Shown in pieces: positions 11,289-23,800 of a stretch of DNA of 64,000 nt (positions within the stretch are counted from its first letter, which is position 1; every line of letters begins with the position of its first letter). Source of the stretch: Eremophila alpestris peregrina (taxonomy: Eukaryota > Chordata > Aves > Passeriformes > Alaudidae); NCBI GenBank assembly GCA_009792885.1, contig WMCF01000014.1, positions 10,683,924 through 10,747,923 on the forward strand. The letters run 5' to 3'. A model generated the notes under the pieces. The model was not told the origin of the DNA, ran no database searches, and worked only from the letters and a program-made list of their open reading frames with translations. The translations under genes were made by a program, and so were the position numbers.

Positions 11289-12132
11289 TCCACTCTGTCA
11301 CAACATCTCACTTCTTCAACAGTGACAGGGTGAAACCTGCTGATAGGACTGGTCTTTAAATTGGCATGTGCTGACCACAGGAGCTGTGTCCTGGCACCAG
11401 CTGGCTACAGTCCCTCCTGTGGAAGGGAAGGCACTCACCACCCCACAGCAGTGGCTTCTGATCTAGGCCACCCTTCTGTGAGGAGCCTGGAGTCATCTCC
11501 ATCTCCCCAGGCACTATGCTGGATGCAAAAGAATGTCATACGTCCAACTGACACCCAGTTTTCCAGCAGCCAAGGTGTCACCCTGGTGCCAGCTGGAGGC
11601 CCCAGCAATATGCAGGACACGGTCCCACCGGCCTGGGGGCTGCATGGGCATTAGTGCCACCAGCAAAGAAGGGTGCCAGAAGGTGGGAACAAAGACCTCA
11701 GCACCACCTAAAGCAACTTCACACTACACTCAATTCCTGGAGCTATAAAACTCCAGATGAACCATACTGGCTTCATCTGCCCTGTGAAACAGCAGTGCTG
11801 CCTCCAGAAGTGCACATGGGGAGTCTCTCCACACCAGAGCCCCCACCAGCCCAGTTGTGTCCAGGCTGCAGCCACTGTCCTGCTTGCATTGCTTTGCTGT
11901 GGGCTTTCTCTGCACCACTCAACTTGAAAAAAAAGTCCTCAAGTTCTCCAACACGGTGTGCTATCCAAGGTCAGCAAAGTAAGGGGCTAAGCTGCTGCCA
12001 ACACCTGTATTCACACGGCTTCATTTTGCAGGAGCAATAAAAAGGTTACACAATCACCCAGCGCATCTTCCCTGCAGCCTCTGGCACAAAAGCAGTCCCA
12101 CACTGGAGAGCAGCTGACTCAGAGCCCAGCTG

Positions 12133-12156
12133 AGCTCCAGCTCCAGCTCCAGCTCC
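12133..12156. repeat. (AGCTCC)4 hexanucleotide repeat
   Basis: Four perfect copies of AGCTCC (24 bases), preceded by the related CCCAGCTG. A short minisatellite-like expansion. Confidence 0.85.
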
Positions 12157-13184
12157 TGACACATTTAACCAAAATTACAAGGGTCAGATCGCCTCTGCCC
12201 CATCACCCCAGCGGAGGGAGAGCTGTTGTGCACTCGTGTGCCTGCTCTGCACTCACACCACCACCAACTGCAAGTTTATCTCACTTTAGCAAAACATACA
12301 CACACCCAGAACTGCTTAGAAATATGGTCAACTGAAAGCCTTGAGGAATTTAATCTATGTAACTTCTCAACACCACCCCATCACCCCCACCCCAAGCTCA
12401 AAGGGACTGACTCAATTGCTGCCTTTAAATATTTCCACAGGGAGTAGAGATTTGTTAATAGATGGCTCTCAAGGCTGGCAGAGAGGGGTATAATATCATC
12501 CAACAGCTGGAACTCGACTCAGAAAAATGTAAGACAGAATTAAAGAACAATTTCTGCAACTGTGCAAGTAATTAGCCATTGAAACGACTTATGGGGAACT
12601 AATGGATTGTCCATTATTGACTCAGACCCAAAAAAGAACTGAGTAACATCCTAAACTGTAGGTTCATCACCACAAGCCCACAACCTTCACTGTGCACGTT
12701 AACTGAGATGATTTCTGTCTCCCAGTATGACAGTAAGATTATCTTATAAACTCAGAATAAAAATAACAGACACAAACAACCAGGGAAACCCTGGGGCAGT
12801 ATTAAGAAAAACAACTGCATTATTTCCTTAAAATTTAAAAAAGAAAAAAAAATAATGCCATCTTCTTGGTTATGCCATTTCACATTTATGTCTGAATTTC
12901 AGCAAGCATAATACATAGTTAATCAATATTTAACAATAATGATATATATAATAAACATTGACACAAAGAAATCAAAATGTGCACCACCTGTACCTTTCAC
13001 CTACAGCTTTTAGGGTGCTTGTTCCCTGCAGTCCAGCTGCTTGGTGTGCACACAGCCTTCCTATTTCCAAAATTATACTCAAATTTTAGTTTTTCAAAAG
13101 CAGAAGCGAGGGGCAGGCTTAACACCACCTCCTGAGCAGGTGAAATGTCAGCCTGAAATCATGAGAGCTGCTGAGCTCCTTGGG

Positions 13185-13205
13185 CAGCAGCAGCAGCAGC
13201 AGCAG
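13185..13205. repeat. (CAG)7 trinucleotide repeat
   Basis: Seven perfect CAG units followed by CATGA. On the plus strand a short open frame (13041-13292) reads the repeat as polyglutamine, but nothing else in that frame looks coding. On the JARID2 sense strand it is (CTG)7. Confidence 0.93.
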
Positions 13206-16200
13206 CATGACTCAAGCTTCTCCCTTCATTCATTGCAGATACAGCATTCTTCAGCCTGGCCCAGCCTTGCCTTAAGCAAACAGGAGTCATAGTTCACAGG
13301 GTAAAACAAAGCTGGAACAAGGGAGAATGCATCCAGCACTCCATGTTATTTGCTTTAATTTTTATGTAAATACTTTTACAGCAGTGATGGTTTTATTTGA
13401 AAAGTCAGGACTTTGTAAGGTACAAAGATACTTATAAGCATGTGTGTTATGACTCAGTGTGGCTGGCACGTTTCCAGCTCTCTCTTTGGGTCTTTCCCAA
13501 GCATCCATCTCCTGACCTCATTCTTCATGCCAGGTTGCAAAAAGCGACACAACAAAACACAAACTCCCCCCTTTTTTCTTTTTCCAGCACGGCATGCAAC
13601 ACTCAGTTAAAATCACTGTGGCACCTAATGCCCTAAATGAATATGCTTTCATGATTCAACAGCCCCCAGAGAGTCTTTCCTGCAGATGTAGGAAGGTCAT
13701 TTTGAAGCAATGGGAAAAATAAACTACAAGTTTCTACCCTTTCCTCAAGGATATTTTTGAAGGAGAACTATTTCAAAGGGTGGTTTTTACTGCATTTATA
13801 GCAACATTAAAAAATATGTCTTTTGCATGAAAAACAGACAGCATATTTTCATAGATCATATAAATTACTTTTCAGCTAAAGCACCAAGATATAAATGTTT
13901 GTTTACTAGATTCCAGGCTTGCAACAGATTTTTGCCTTTTGGCTGTACATTATCAATGGAAAATACTTGTACCTGTCTTTCTCTAAAAGTCAGACCAAAG
14001 AGGAATTGGTGGAAAACCCAGATTCACCTTCTGTGCAGTTTTGAGCAAGTCACCACTGCTAAGCGTGATTAGCACTCATTAGCAATTACCTTACTCATTT
14101 ACAAAGCCTAATTTCTCAGTATGTGTACGGCACAGAGTGAACCTCATGACAGCGCTGTCTTACACTGCTGCATGAACACACGTACTTCCCCTGCTGCTGC
14201 GTTGGCAGAGGGATCCATAGCATCACAAGGTTCCATCAGCCTCCTCAGCATCCCAAATGCACATGGCAGAGGGAAACTCCACTGCTGGCCCTGCAGTGTA
14301 ACCTCCCTCTCTGAGTAACCTGCGGGACCAGACAGCGGAAGCTCTTCTCGGCACAAACTCCCGGCAGAAGTTTGAACTTCCAGGGCAACAATATGAAACC
14401 AGACTGTAAAATATTCAACTGAAGCTCCATAAATAAAGATTTTTGGCTCCTTCCGGCAGTTATCATGCTGCTTGGACTTCTTTACAGCCAAGAAGGGCAC
14501 GGTGCAAACTAGTTATATATATCCACAGAAATATCCTTGTAGTCTTTCACTTACTATCAAGGTCCCTCCACTCCCTTCTCTCAGAATAAAGTTCACACTT
14601 ATTTAATATTTAACCTTTTAATCAAGTTTAACCATCCAGAGAGGATGTAGCAGTTCCTCATTTAAAACAAACTGCTTATATTCAGTGAGAAAAAAAGAAA
14701 ACCTCATGAATGGCTTAAGTTGATGAAGATTGATACAGCTTGGAGACTTTATAGTGGAGTGACTCATGCCTTCTGGAAAATGTAATCTGTTCTGTCTAGT
14801 TTAGGAAAATAGGTCATGTTTTAAAAATGTGCTAACTAACATGAAGAAAGGGGAAATTTCCTTTATTAATGGCTCTGTTTTAGCATTTAAGTCTATCTGG
14901 TAATTATAGCTACTTTTCCCCTCGTACTTCCAGAAAACTTCCCCGAAGAACTCACATGACAACTCCTGACTTGAACAACTAATGTTATCATGGCAAAGAA
15001 ATAATGCAGGAAAACAAAAATCTCTCTTCTTCCTGCTTTAGCACTTCTCCTACAGCTTTCATCCTCAGCAATCTCCTATTGGTATGCACTCTTTCGCTGC
15101 CTTCTGCTGCAGCAGGGACTGCATTTCCTCCTTTCAGATGAATTCTGAAGAGCAGCATGGGAGAGAAACGCTCTGGTTTTTGGGTCACTAAAGGCCTCTG
15201 GCACTTTTAAGCCCAGTGAGCTTCAACCTGCTCTTGCAAAAAATACATTATGGTAGAAGAGTTACAGTCAAAATCTCCAAATACAAGTCATTCCCAGCAG
15301 TGAGATGTAAAAAATAGTTCCTAAATTTATCTTAGGCCTAATAATGAAATATTTTAAAACAGTTGGTTTGCCTGTTGTTTCCTTTACCTAAACTGAAGAG
15401 GCCTTGATGATGTTTCTGCATCTCTAGAAAAGTATTACTCAGTATGAAAGTAGTGAAAGCTTACAAGCTGTCAACTGTTTCCCATATTGGTCTGCCAAGA
15501 TAAACACTAAAAAAAAAAGAAAAAAAAGGCAAAGCCCACACAAATCCAGAGCAAAGACAGGTCAAAAGTTTCTTAATTTATCAACTTGCATTACAACTTC
15601 AACTCAAACCATCTCACTGACTCCACAGCTATGACTTTCTTAGGCCAGATTAGGAATCTAAAAAGCCATTATGCACCCAAAGCATCTGAGCTTTGGGACC
15701 TGACACAAACCAAGGGTGGTAGTGTGCTGGTACAAAGAGATATGGAGGGGTAAGGTAATTATTCATACTGAGGGAGTGGTTTTGATAATCAGCTCAATTC
15801 ACCTTTGGATGCACCTGCTCCAATCCCAATGCCAGCATTAACCTTTATGTGCCCATTTGACCAGTTTGGTCAGAAGAGTGAAAGTCTCATTCCAAGACAA
15901 GGGAAATTGCTATCTTCATCCAGATCAACTCCATTATTTCTAACCACCAAGTGGTGACTACTGCTGGGGCAAAGAAAAAAGGGGGACTGTCCCTTTGCAC
16001 AGCAACTCACACTTGGAGGGATGCACGCCCATCATGGCACTGAAATATGACAGCCATGATAAAGGAGGGAGTTACAGATGGTATTCAGGAAATGAAAGCA
16101 ACCTTGCTGTAATGTAACTATTGTGAGCCTCAAATATCTCACTGTGTTCTGGTGAACCTTACCCACTTTTTCAAAAATGGATTATATACTTTAGAGAAGT

Positions 16201-17801
16201 GAACTGGAAATATAAAGGGGTGGCAGGGCATCTGTTACAGGGGCAGGGCCTGCAATGATTCAGGTAGGTCCCTGCCTGACAAGGTACAATTTTCTATCTG
16301 ACCATCATTTACAGACAATTTATCCCTGAGCAAAAGCTCTGACTTGATAAATAGGTTCTTAACTGGTGCTCTCTTCAAACGAAGGGAACATCTCCCAAAA
16401 GGTATACGGAACGATCTTTGAAAAGGTATGCTGTATACAAATACATCCCTCCAGGCAGAAACCAAAATAATTTAAGCATTATTTCCTGTGTTGATGAACT
16501 GATCCAAATCTTTTTTAAAAGAAAAACAAACAAATCAACCTGATGGGTGATGCCTTCACTTCTCTGAAACACCATGAAATAATGTATATTTACCTTTGAT
16601 TACATAGTACAAAAAACCCTCAAAAAATACAGCTGAAATTGGATTAGAAACTTCTGCTGAAAAACAATTTCTTGCATAACACAACTCTGACAGTCTGGGT
16701 TTCTGGCCACCAACTGAGCCTTTATAAAAATTTGCTGGGCAGCTGCCAAATCAGCTCTTTGAGTCTTGGTATGTCCGACATCTGAGACAGTAGTCAAGGC
16801 AGCCACATGTCCCGTGCCATCCACAGCCCCGCGCTCTTGTGGTTAAATGGCACTGTCAAAGAACAGAGCCGGGTGAGCCATTGAACACACAAAGGTAAAA
16901 AACCTCCTGCAGCTGCCGATCTGACAACTCTGATCACGCTGCAGAAGACCAAGAGTCACAACAGGATTTCTTCTTTTTCACAATCTGGTAATAATTTGAA
17001 TATAAAAGTGGCTTATGAAGAGGGGGAGAAGACAAGCAAGAAAGGTAGCAAGCTCCAAAAAATGTCTATGCTTCCAGCTGAAAATCACTGCCATTTATAT
17101 ATTTTACAATCCAAATATTCTTAGTCTGTCTCCAGTTCTAATTAAAACTCTCTATCAAGTATATTTCAGATAGACACATAAAAACCAGTATGCAAAGAGT
17201 ATTCAACAGCTCAAGATAATTAAATTCAAATATGTTCTTTACAATTAATTTCATTTGTTTCAGTTTGTATTTTTATAAAGGCGTTCAAGCTCCAGAATGC
17301 AATTGTATAAATATAGTCAAATAAAAAGCATTTTCTGTAGTTTAAATGTCTGCTAATAAGACCTACAGGTGTGTAGGGCTAATCCAATCCTGCTGCATAT
17401 TGCTAATTATATTAAGACTTTTTTCCAGCCTCAACCAGAAAGCCTGATCCTCAACTTGAAAAATACTAACCACTTTTGCATGCCAAAATAGTGTATATGT
17501 AGTAGGGAAGAGAGAAAGGTAAAAAACTGGTGTGTTATAAATTTGCCATCAGTATTTAGATGGGAATTAAAAGAGTTCTAATTTTTTCGTGTCTCATAGA
17601 GTCTGAAAGGTTGGTCAGTTAAATCAACACTTTAGAGAAGCTGAGGAACTATTGAGGTGTTTAGCATCTATCCTCACATGTACAACAGGAGGTCAGTGCT
17701 TATAACATTTCTTTCGTAGGACTGTGCTACCTGGATGCTGAAGCCTTGCCTATAACACAGGAAAAGATCTGCTCATCTATCTGCTTTCTAGGAATATAGC
17801 A

Positions 17802-17841
17802 GTGTGTGTGTGCACACACACATATATATATATATATATAT
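17802..17841. repeat. (GT)n-(CA)n-(TA)n compound microsatellite
   Basis: GTGTGTGTGTG at 17802-17812 joins CACACACACA at 17813-17822 and then nine TA units to 17840. The 20 bases at 17803-17822 are a perfect self-complementary palindrome. Alternating purine-pyrimidine tracts of this kind can adopt Z-DNA or a cruciform under negative supercoiling. Confidence 0.92.
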
Positions 17842-20800
17842 CTCAGCAAAAATGTGCATCTGCAAATACAGAACTCAAGACTGCTCCCTCAGTGAAGTAA
17901 GTACACCAGCCCAATGCCTAAGTAGTTTAGCTACATTGTGTAACATAGCTGTGCCCACCAGGAACCTGATGCCTTCTAGGCTTAAGGCTGCAAATTGAGG
18001 TCCCCTTGAAAATCTGGGAAGGACATCATATCCCTGGCTGGATGACACTGTACTCACCCTCATTTAAACCTTTCCAGTGTGAATGGGTTTCACTGGTTTA
18101 AAGGAACCAAAGAGGAAATTCTGGCTCACCTGACTCACTTTGATGGCACTGCAGCAGCTCATGCCTACATGAACAGCTCTGCCAACAAAGCCCTGCAAGA
18201 GGACCAGCCAGCAGTGAAGAGTGTGGCATTGCCAAAGCTGGGGCATGGCAAACTCTACCCACAAAGTAACTTGTGCTGTGATGGACCTGCAAGTGTGAAT
18301 AAATGTGACCCAAAGCAGGTCTGGGCAACGCAAGGAGTCCTTCGTCTTAGCTTGGAAATGTTTAACTTGATTTCTTCCACTTTCACGTAAGTCTACAGGA
18401 TATCTGTATTTCAGGCAATCATCAGGTTTAAAAATAGATTCAAAGGGAAAAAAAAACCACCAGCCTGGTCAATCTTTTAACCCAGGGAGGGGTAATGACA
18501 GTCAAATACGCTGAACCTATTGCTGGGAAGCCTCAGGATACTCGTGCCTCAATCAAATTTACTGAGCCTGATGGGGAAACAAATAAGTTGAACTGACACA
18601 GGCTCCTGGGATGGACACACTATATTACAATTAAAGTGCAACACGTTGATTTTGCTTTATGTACTACCCAAAAAGGGAGATTTCTATCAGAATAATTTTG
18701 TCCTCATTTACATTCCCAGCTGGAAGAATATCCTTTAAAGCTAGGAGGGAAGTATCCATTGAAGCTGGGAGATGGCAACTAAACCTATACTCTTTGCTCC
18801 TAAGCCAATTAAAGGACATGTATGACGAGACTCTTAAGCTACTCTAAATGTATTTTCAGGTCAGTGTAGTTCTATCAGTAAATTTTCTGCACAAAGTTAA
18901 GCTATCTAAGCAGTGGACACCTACTCTCTAAGGCTCTTCCAAGCTCGCTCTTCAGTATTAAATATATCTGACTTCCAAAATATTACCCAGCAAACAAGTC
19001 AAGAATTTCAGACTGAGCAACACCAAAGCACTGCTTTCCACACACAAGCTCCATGAGACCTGTTTGGATTGGCATTCAATCCCTTCATTCCTCCCCCACT
19101 CCCTGATCAATGGCAACAGTCAAACTTTACTGGAGATATTAGAAGTACATCAAAGACAGCCATTAAGCTTTTAAGTGCACTAATTGACATTTTAGCACTT
19201 ACAAATCCATCTATGTGTTCTATCACTCAATTTAAAAGACTTGATTCCCTCCCCCCCGTAAGAGTTCTCTGTGTTTTTAGAGGACAGAGGGGGATTTTCA
19301 AAGCTATTTTCTTTTCCCTCAGACAGGATTTTAGAGAATTCAAATTACAAATATAATGCACTTCAAAAAGTAACACATTTCACAAATTTAAGAGCTCTTC
19401 CATAAAAGCTGTAAATGGCATCACAGCTATAACTCACAGGCTTCTAAGCTCCAATGAATTCTGCAGCTGTTGCAGCACGTTGAAGCCAAATCATTGTTAC
19501 CTTCACACCACCACAACTGAAAACTCCAGCTATGATATTACTAACTGCATGGTGCTACATGAAAAAGAGGAGGGAAAAAAGGAACCCCTGCGTGATTTTG
19601 CAGCTCCTTCTTTTTTCCTTCACAAAGCCAGCATAAAACAGATGCTAAAACCATGAGGGACTGCTTCAGGTTTTCCTACAGTGACTATCCCACAACAGGA
19701 TCCAGGCAAGCATTTCAGAACAGTCACCATGGATGCTGTAAAACAGAGGATACAGCAATCCCCTCCCCAGGTATGATGACTTAGAGCAGACAAGCTGCTG
19801 CCCATGGCCAAGCCTAGCCTCTGATTACAGGAGAGCATCTCAATGACAGCAGGTCTGGACCCTTCTTCTATTACTGTCACATACCAACATGTTCACCTTC
19901 TGTTCTGTTGGAGGAATTCTCATTCAGTCCCAATATTTAAGGCAACAAGAAAGAGCAAATTAAATTCCCAGGGTTTTAAGCCGCTCAGTTCATTGCTAGA
20001 TCTATTTTAGGGTCTGAGGCTGCCAGCCACCCCCACAGAATCTGTGCTCCAAACAAGGCTTTTGACAGGCTTGTTTATACCTTCTGCAGCAATCAAAGGC
20101 AAAACATTACAAATCAAAGACCCAGGAGACAAATACAGTACTGTGCATAAGAGAAACCTCAAAAAGCTAGCCAGCAGCAAACCTGGTGCTCACTGAGCCC
20201 TGCAGAGCAATACGAGATAACACAGGAAAACTGAAATGGATAGTTAAGTAAGAACAGGCTTGTGCTGTACATATGCAAACATCTGCAGGCAGGACCTCTG
20301 AAGCACACATCCATCAAAAGAAGCAGATGCAGAATCACAAGAAAAGGAGCAGGGAAAAAAGTATTCATTTTCTCCAGAAGTACCATGGAGGAAGGCCATA
20401 ATTTAAGAATTCCAGTTAAAAGACTGCAGGCGACTTTAGATTTTTATTGGTACCAGAAAAACAAAGAAAAGAACCATGCATGGACCATATACAGTATTTC
20501 TGAGGCTGGGATTTAAATGGAAATGGTAAAGGCTGCATTTTGAGGCTAGGCACTTGCACCACAAAAGGCAGTTGCCTCCAATCTATGTCCTTCCTTAGAG
20601 AAGGTAAAATCACATTTTCTGTTCAATGCTTCCCTCCTTGGAACATGTGATATGGATGGCGTCCATTTTACTCAGTAACACACTCACTATGAACTGCACA
20701 GGCCATACTTCAACAAACCTGCCACGTCAGGGAAGCATCTAAGATGTATGTTAAAATTACACCCAGAAGAAATTCAGCAGTACACCTTTGCTACTGTGTT

Positions 20801-23800
20801 CCTTTAAACCTTTCACCTCTTAAACTGCAAGTTCAGTGTCAGATTATAAACATCGTAAAAGCTCATAAAACCCAATCATAAACCTGCCAGCTCATTTCAA
20901 GATTGTTTGCTCTTACCCTTGCAAAAACATCATAAGCAGTACAAGAATTGCATCATTTCTCTGCAAACTCTCCAACCCTTCAGCTGCATCAAGCTAAGGG
21001 ACGGGCAAATGTTACAGCCTCACCTCAGAGAAAGACCTTTGCAGGTGATTTTCACAACAAATCACCTGCCTGCTAAACAGCAACATCCCCAACATCAGCT
21101 TCTGATGAAATCACCTGCTACTTCAATTTTCTCTTGCAAAATCTAGCTTTCCTTTTTACCTCAACTGATGGAGACATGAAAACCTTCTGCAATGGCAGCG
21201 GGAGCAAATGGAAAGCTGAGGTTGTGGGATGACTCTGTGGGGCCACATGTAGCAATGCCCACCTTCAGCCCTCCCCAAGACTGAGCCAGGTACCACTGCA
21301 GCTGCCCAAGTGTAGGCAGAAGCACTGACTGATACACACCTCCCCACACATCATCAGCATCAGGTGCTGGCAGTTTGCATTAGCCTGCTGTAGGAAAAGA
21401 GGGGGCACCTCATTATGTGGGCTGGATTTCCTGCATGACCAGCCACATCATTTCAACCCTCCCAAGGGAAAAGACTGGGCTTGATGGAAGCTGTCTGTTG
21501 CTTCTCTTTGGAAAAGGATGGTTTCAGTGGAATGAAATTGTTATGGGGGTCCAGACAGAGCAGGGGTTATCAAAAACAAGTTTCTGCCAAAACATTGCAG
21601 GAACTGGTTAAATTGTACCTAGCAACAGCACAGTAATGGTTAAGAAGGCCATTTAAAATCAAGTCTGTGATTTGACCATACCTACAGCACCGACAATAAA
21701 CTCAACCTAAACTTCACACTTCAAGCACACAACAAACCACTCCAAACCGGTTTCAGCTTTGCTGTGTGCTTGCAGAAGGCAAATCAGGGTAGCCAGAAGA
21801 GGGAAGAAAAAAAAAGACTGGATTAGAGCAGCCCTATATTTTTAGGTGTGGATCAGCTCTTGCAGTCTCTTGGAAAATGAGGTGCCAGAGAATCAAGCAG
21901 GCAAGTCTAGGAGCTGTGTTTCTGTTTATTTTAATTTGCAGTCTATTGAGTCTGTTTTGTTAGCTCATTCATGAGTAATGGTGGAACTGGAGGATGAATG
22001 CAATGATGGACTGAGCAAGGCAGATACATTCACCCAAAAAGGGTACCTCCTCGGCTACCAGCCTCTACTCCCCACAAAATAAGCAGACTTGTTAGAGACC
22101 TGCACCATTCCTGTGACACAGTGATAAGGTAAAAGATTAACCATCTGTAATTTCAGCCCACTGCAATTCTTTATCAAAAGGCCACGACAGATACAAGGAG
22201 GATGAACAGGACTAGTGATGATTACACTCTATGTCATGGGCAGGCACAAATTTGGTAGCACGATTTTCCTCCTGGAGCAGTCTCAGATGCATTGGGCATG
22301 TGATCACATCCAGTCATATTACATAAATGCAACATCCTTTGACAGCAGCAGCTCCAACAGGATGCAGGGATGGAGCTATGTGTGCCTTGGGAGAGCAGAT
22401 TGTGCTGAATCCTAATTAAATAATTAAAAAAGAAAAAAAAAGGAAAATAGTGTAACTTGTTTAAATGCCTTTGCATCGCTGGGTGACCTACTCCTCCCTG
22501 TGACTCCTGCATCCTAGCCATTGCAAATCGCTGCATACAGATGTAGCAGCAATGGTACGGCTTAATCAGTCAATGTTTTCACAACACATATTTCAAATAT
22601 TAAGCACTTATTGAAGACTTAGAAGTTACTGTGTAAATATTTGTATTATATTATACTGCAAACGCTTCCTCACCAACTGTGGAATTTTAAATCTATCTCG
22701 TCTGATAAAGCTTTATTTACATATCACACTGCTCTCAATACTCAACAAAGTGAACTGACTAAATTTACACCAACTCCATTGAAGGAGCACTTGCCAGGAA
22801 AGAGGAATTCAATGATTTTCTGTCTCTGTTGTGTGACCAAACTAAACCATATGCAGTCACATGGCTTGTTTTGGGTTGACATTAACTGTTTTCACTAGGC
22901 AACAATGCTCCCAGGGATAGCATTGCACAAATGCACCTTGCTCTTAAAACATGACGCAACCAGCACAGTGTACACTGAGAGTTAGATAGTCCCAACACAG
23001 AGTCCCTGCTCAACATCTAGGAAACTGCTGGCGACCACTGACCTTACATCCACAGCACTGCTGCAGCTGCTTTAGCCCTCTGAGGCACTCCCAGGATGCT
23101 ATAATTGCTGCTCAGGCACCAAAATAGTCCCAGGGGTTCTGGACCGGAGAAGCAGGATTTCAGCCACCATTTACACAGTGGAGGCAAGAAGAGTTTGTCA
23201 TTTTTTTATTCGGGTCAGATTATCACCTTCCACTATTTTACAAGAGGGGAAGGCCATGAGAAGCTGCTAATGCTCAGACAAGCAGTTAATGCTTGGCAAA
23301 ACATGATCAACAGGCAACAAACAGCAAATGCAAACACCATTATTAGTCCCAAAGTATCTTACATGGAAAAAAATAACAGCCACCAAAAAGTGTTTAAGTT
23401 TCTTTCTATTTCTGAAAAAGATGACAGATTTAAATTGCCTGGTTTTCCACACAAGCTTTAGGAAATAATGTGCAAGCCTCTTATCCTGTCCCTTCCCTTC
23501 TCCCCACAAAAAACTCTAAAAAGCAAAAGAAAACTTATGGGACTCCACATCAGCTCCAACAGTTGATATCAAGTTGATAATCACATCATCTTTGAAAAAT
23601 CTGAGTGTCTAAATCACTCACAGTATCGAAGAAAACCCTGTAGTACGATAATAATCTGTTTACTCACTGAATCTAACTCACAGATTTATTCTTTATTTTA
23701 CATATGGAAGGACTATTTACTGTCTGATGAACTTAGACTTGCACAATCATATGCTGAAAAGGGAAAAAAAAATGGAGTTGAAGTTGCATGCTACCTTTCG

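Larger units (their letters stand above)
9425..17801. other. Intron 1 block with no recognisable gene
   Basis: Apart from the simple repeats listed at 10770, 11228, 12133 and 13185, this is unique AT-rich sequence. The stretch 11340-12040 is GC-richer and has overlapping open frames on both strands (up to 128 codons), none resembling a known protein. No CR1 or LTR ends were seen. Confidence 0.6.

Noticed and set aside
11340..12040. GC-richer stretch considered as a CpG island or JARID2 promoter
   Set aside because: CpG dinucleotides are sparse, JARID2 exon 1 codons are absent, and open frames occur on both strands without family matches.
18079..18390. 103-codon plus-strand frame with fairly protein-like composition
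   Set aside because: No known domain. An 89-codon frame lies antisense to it and no splice or promoter signals were recognised.
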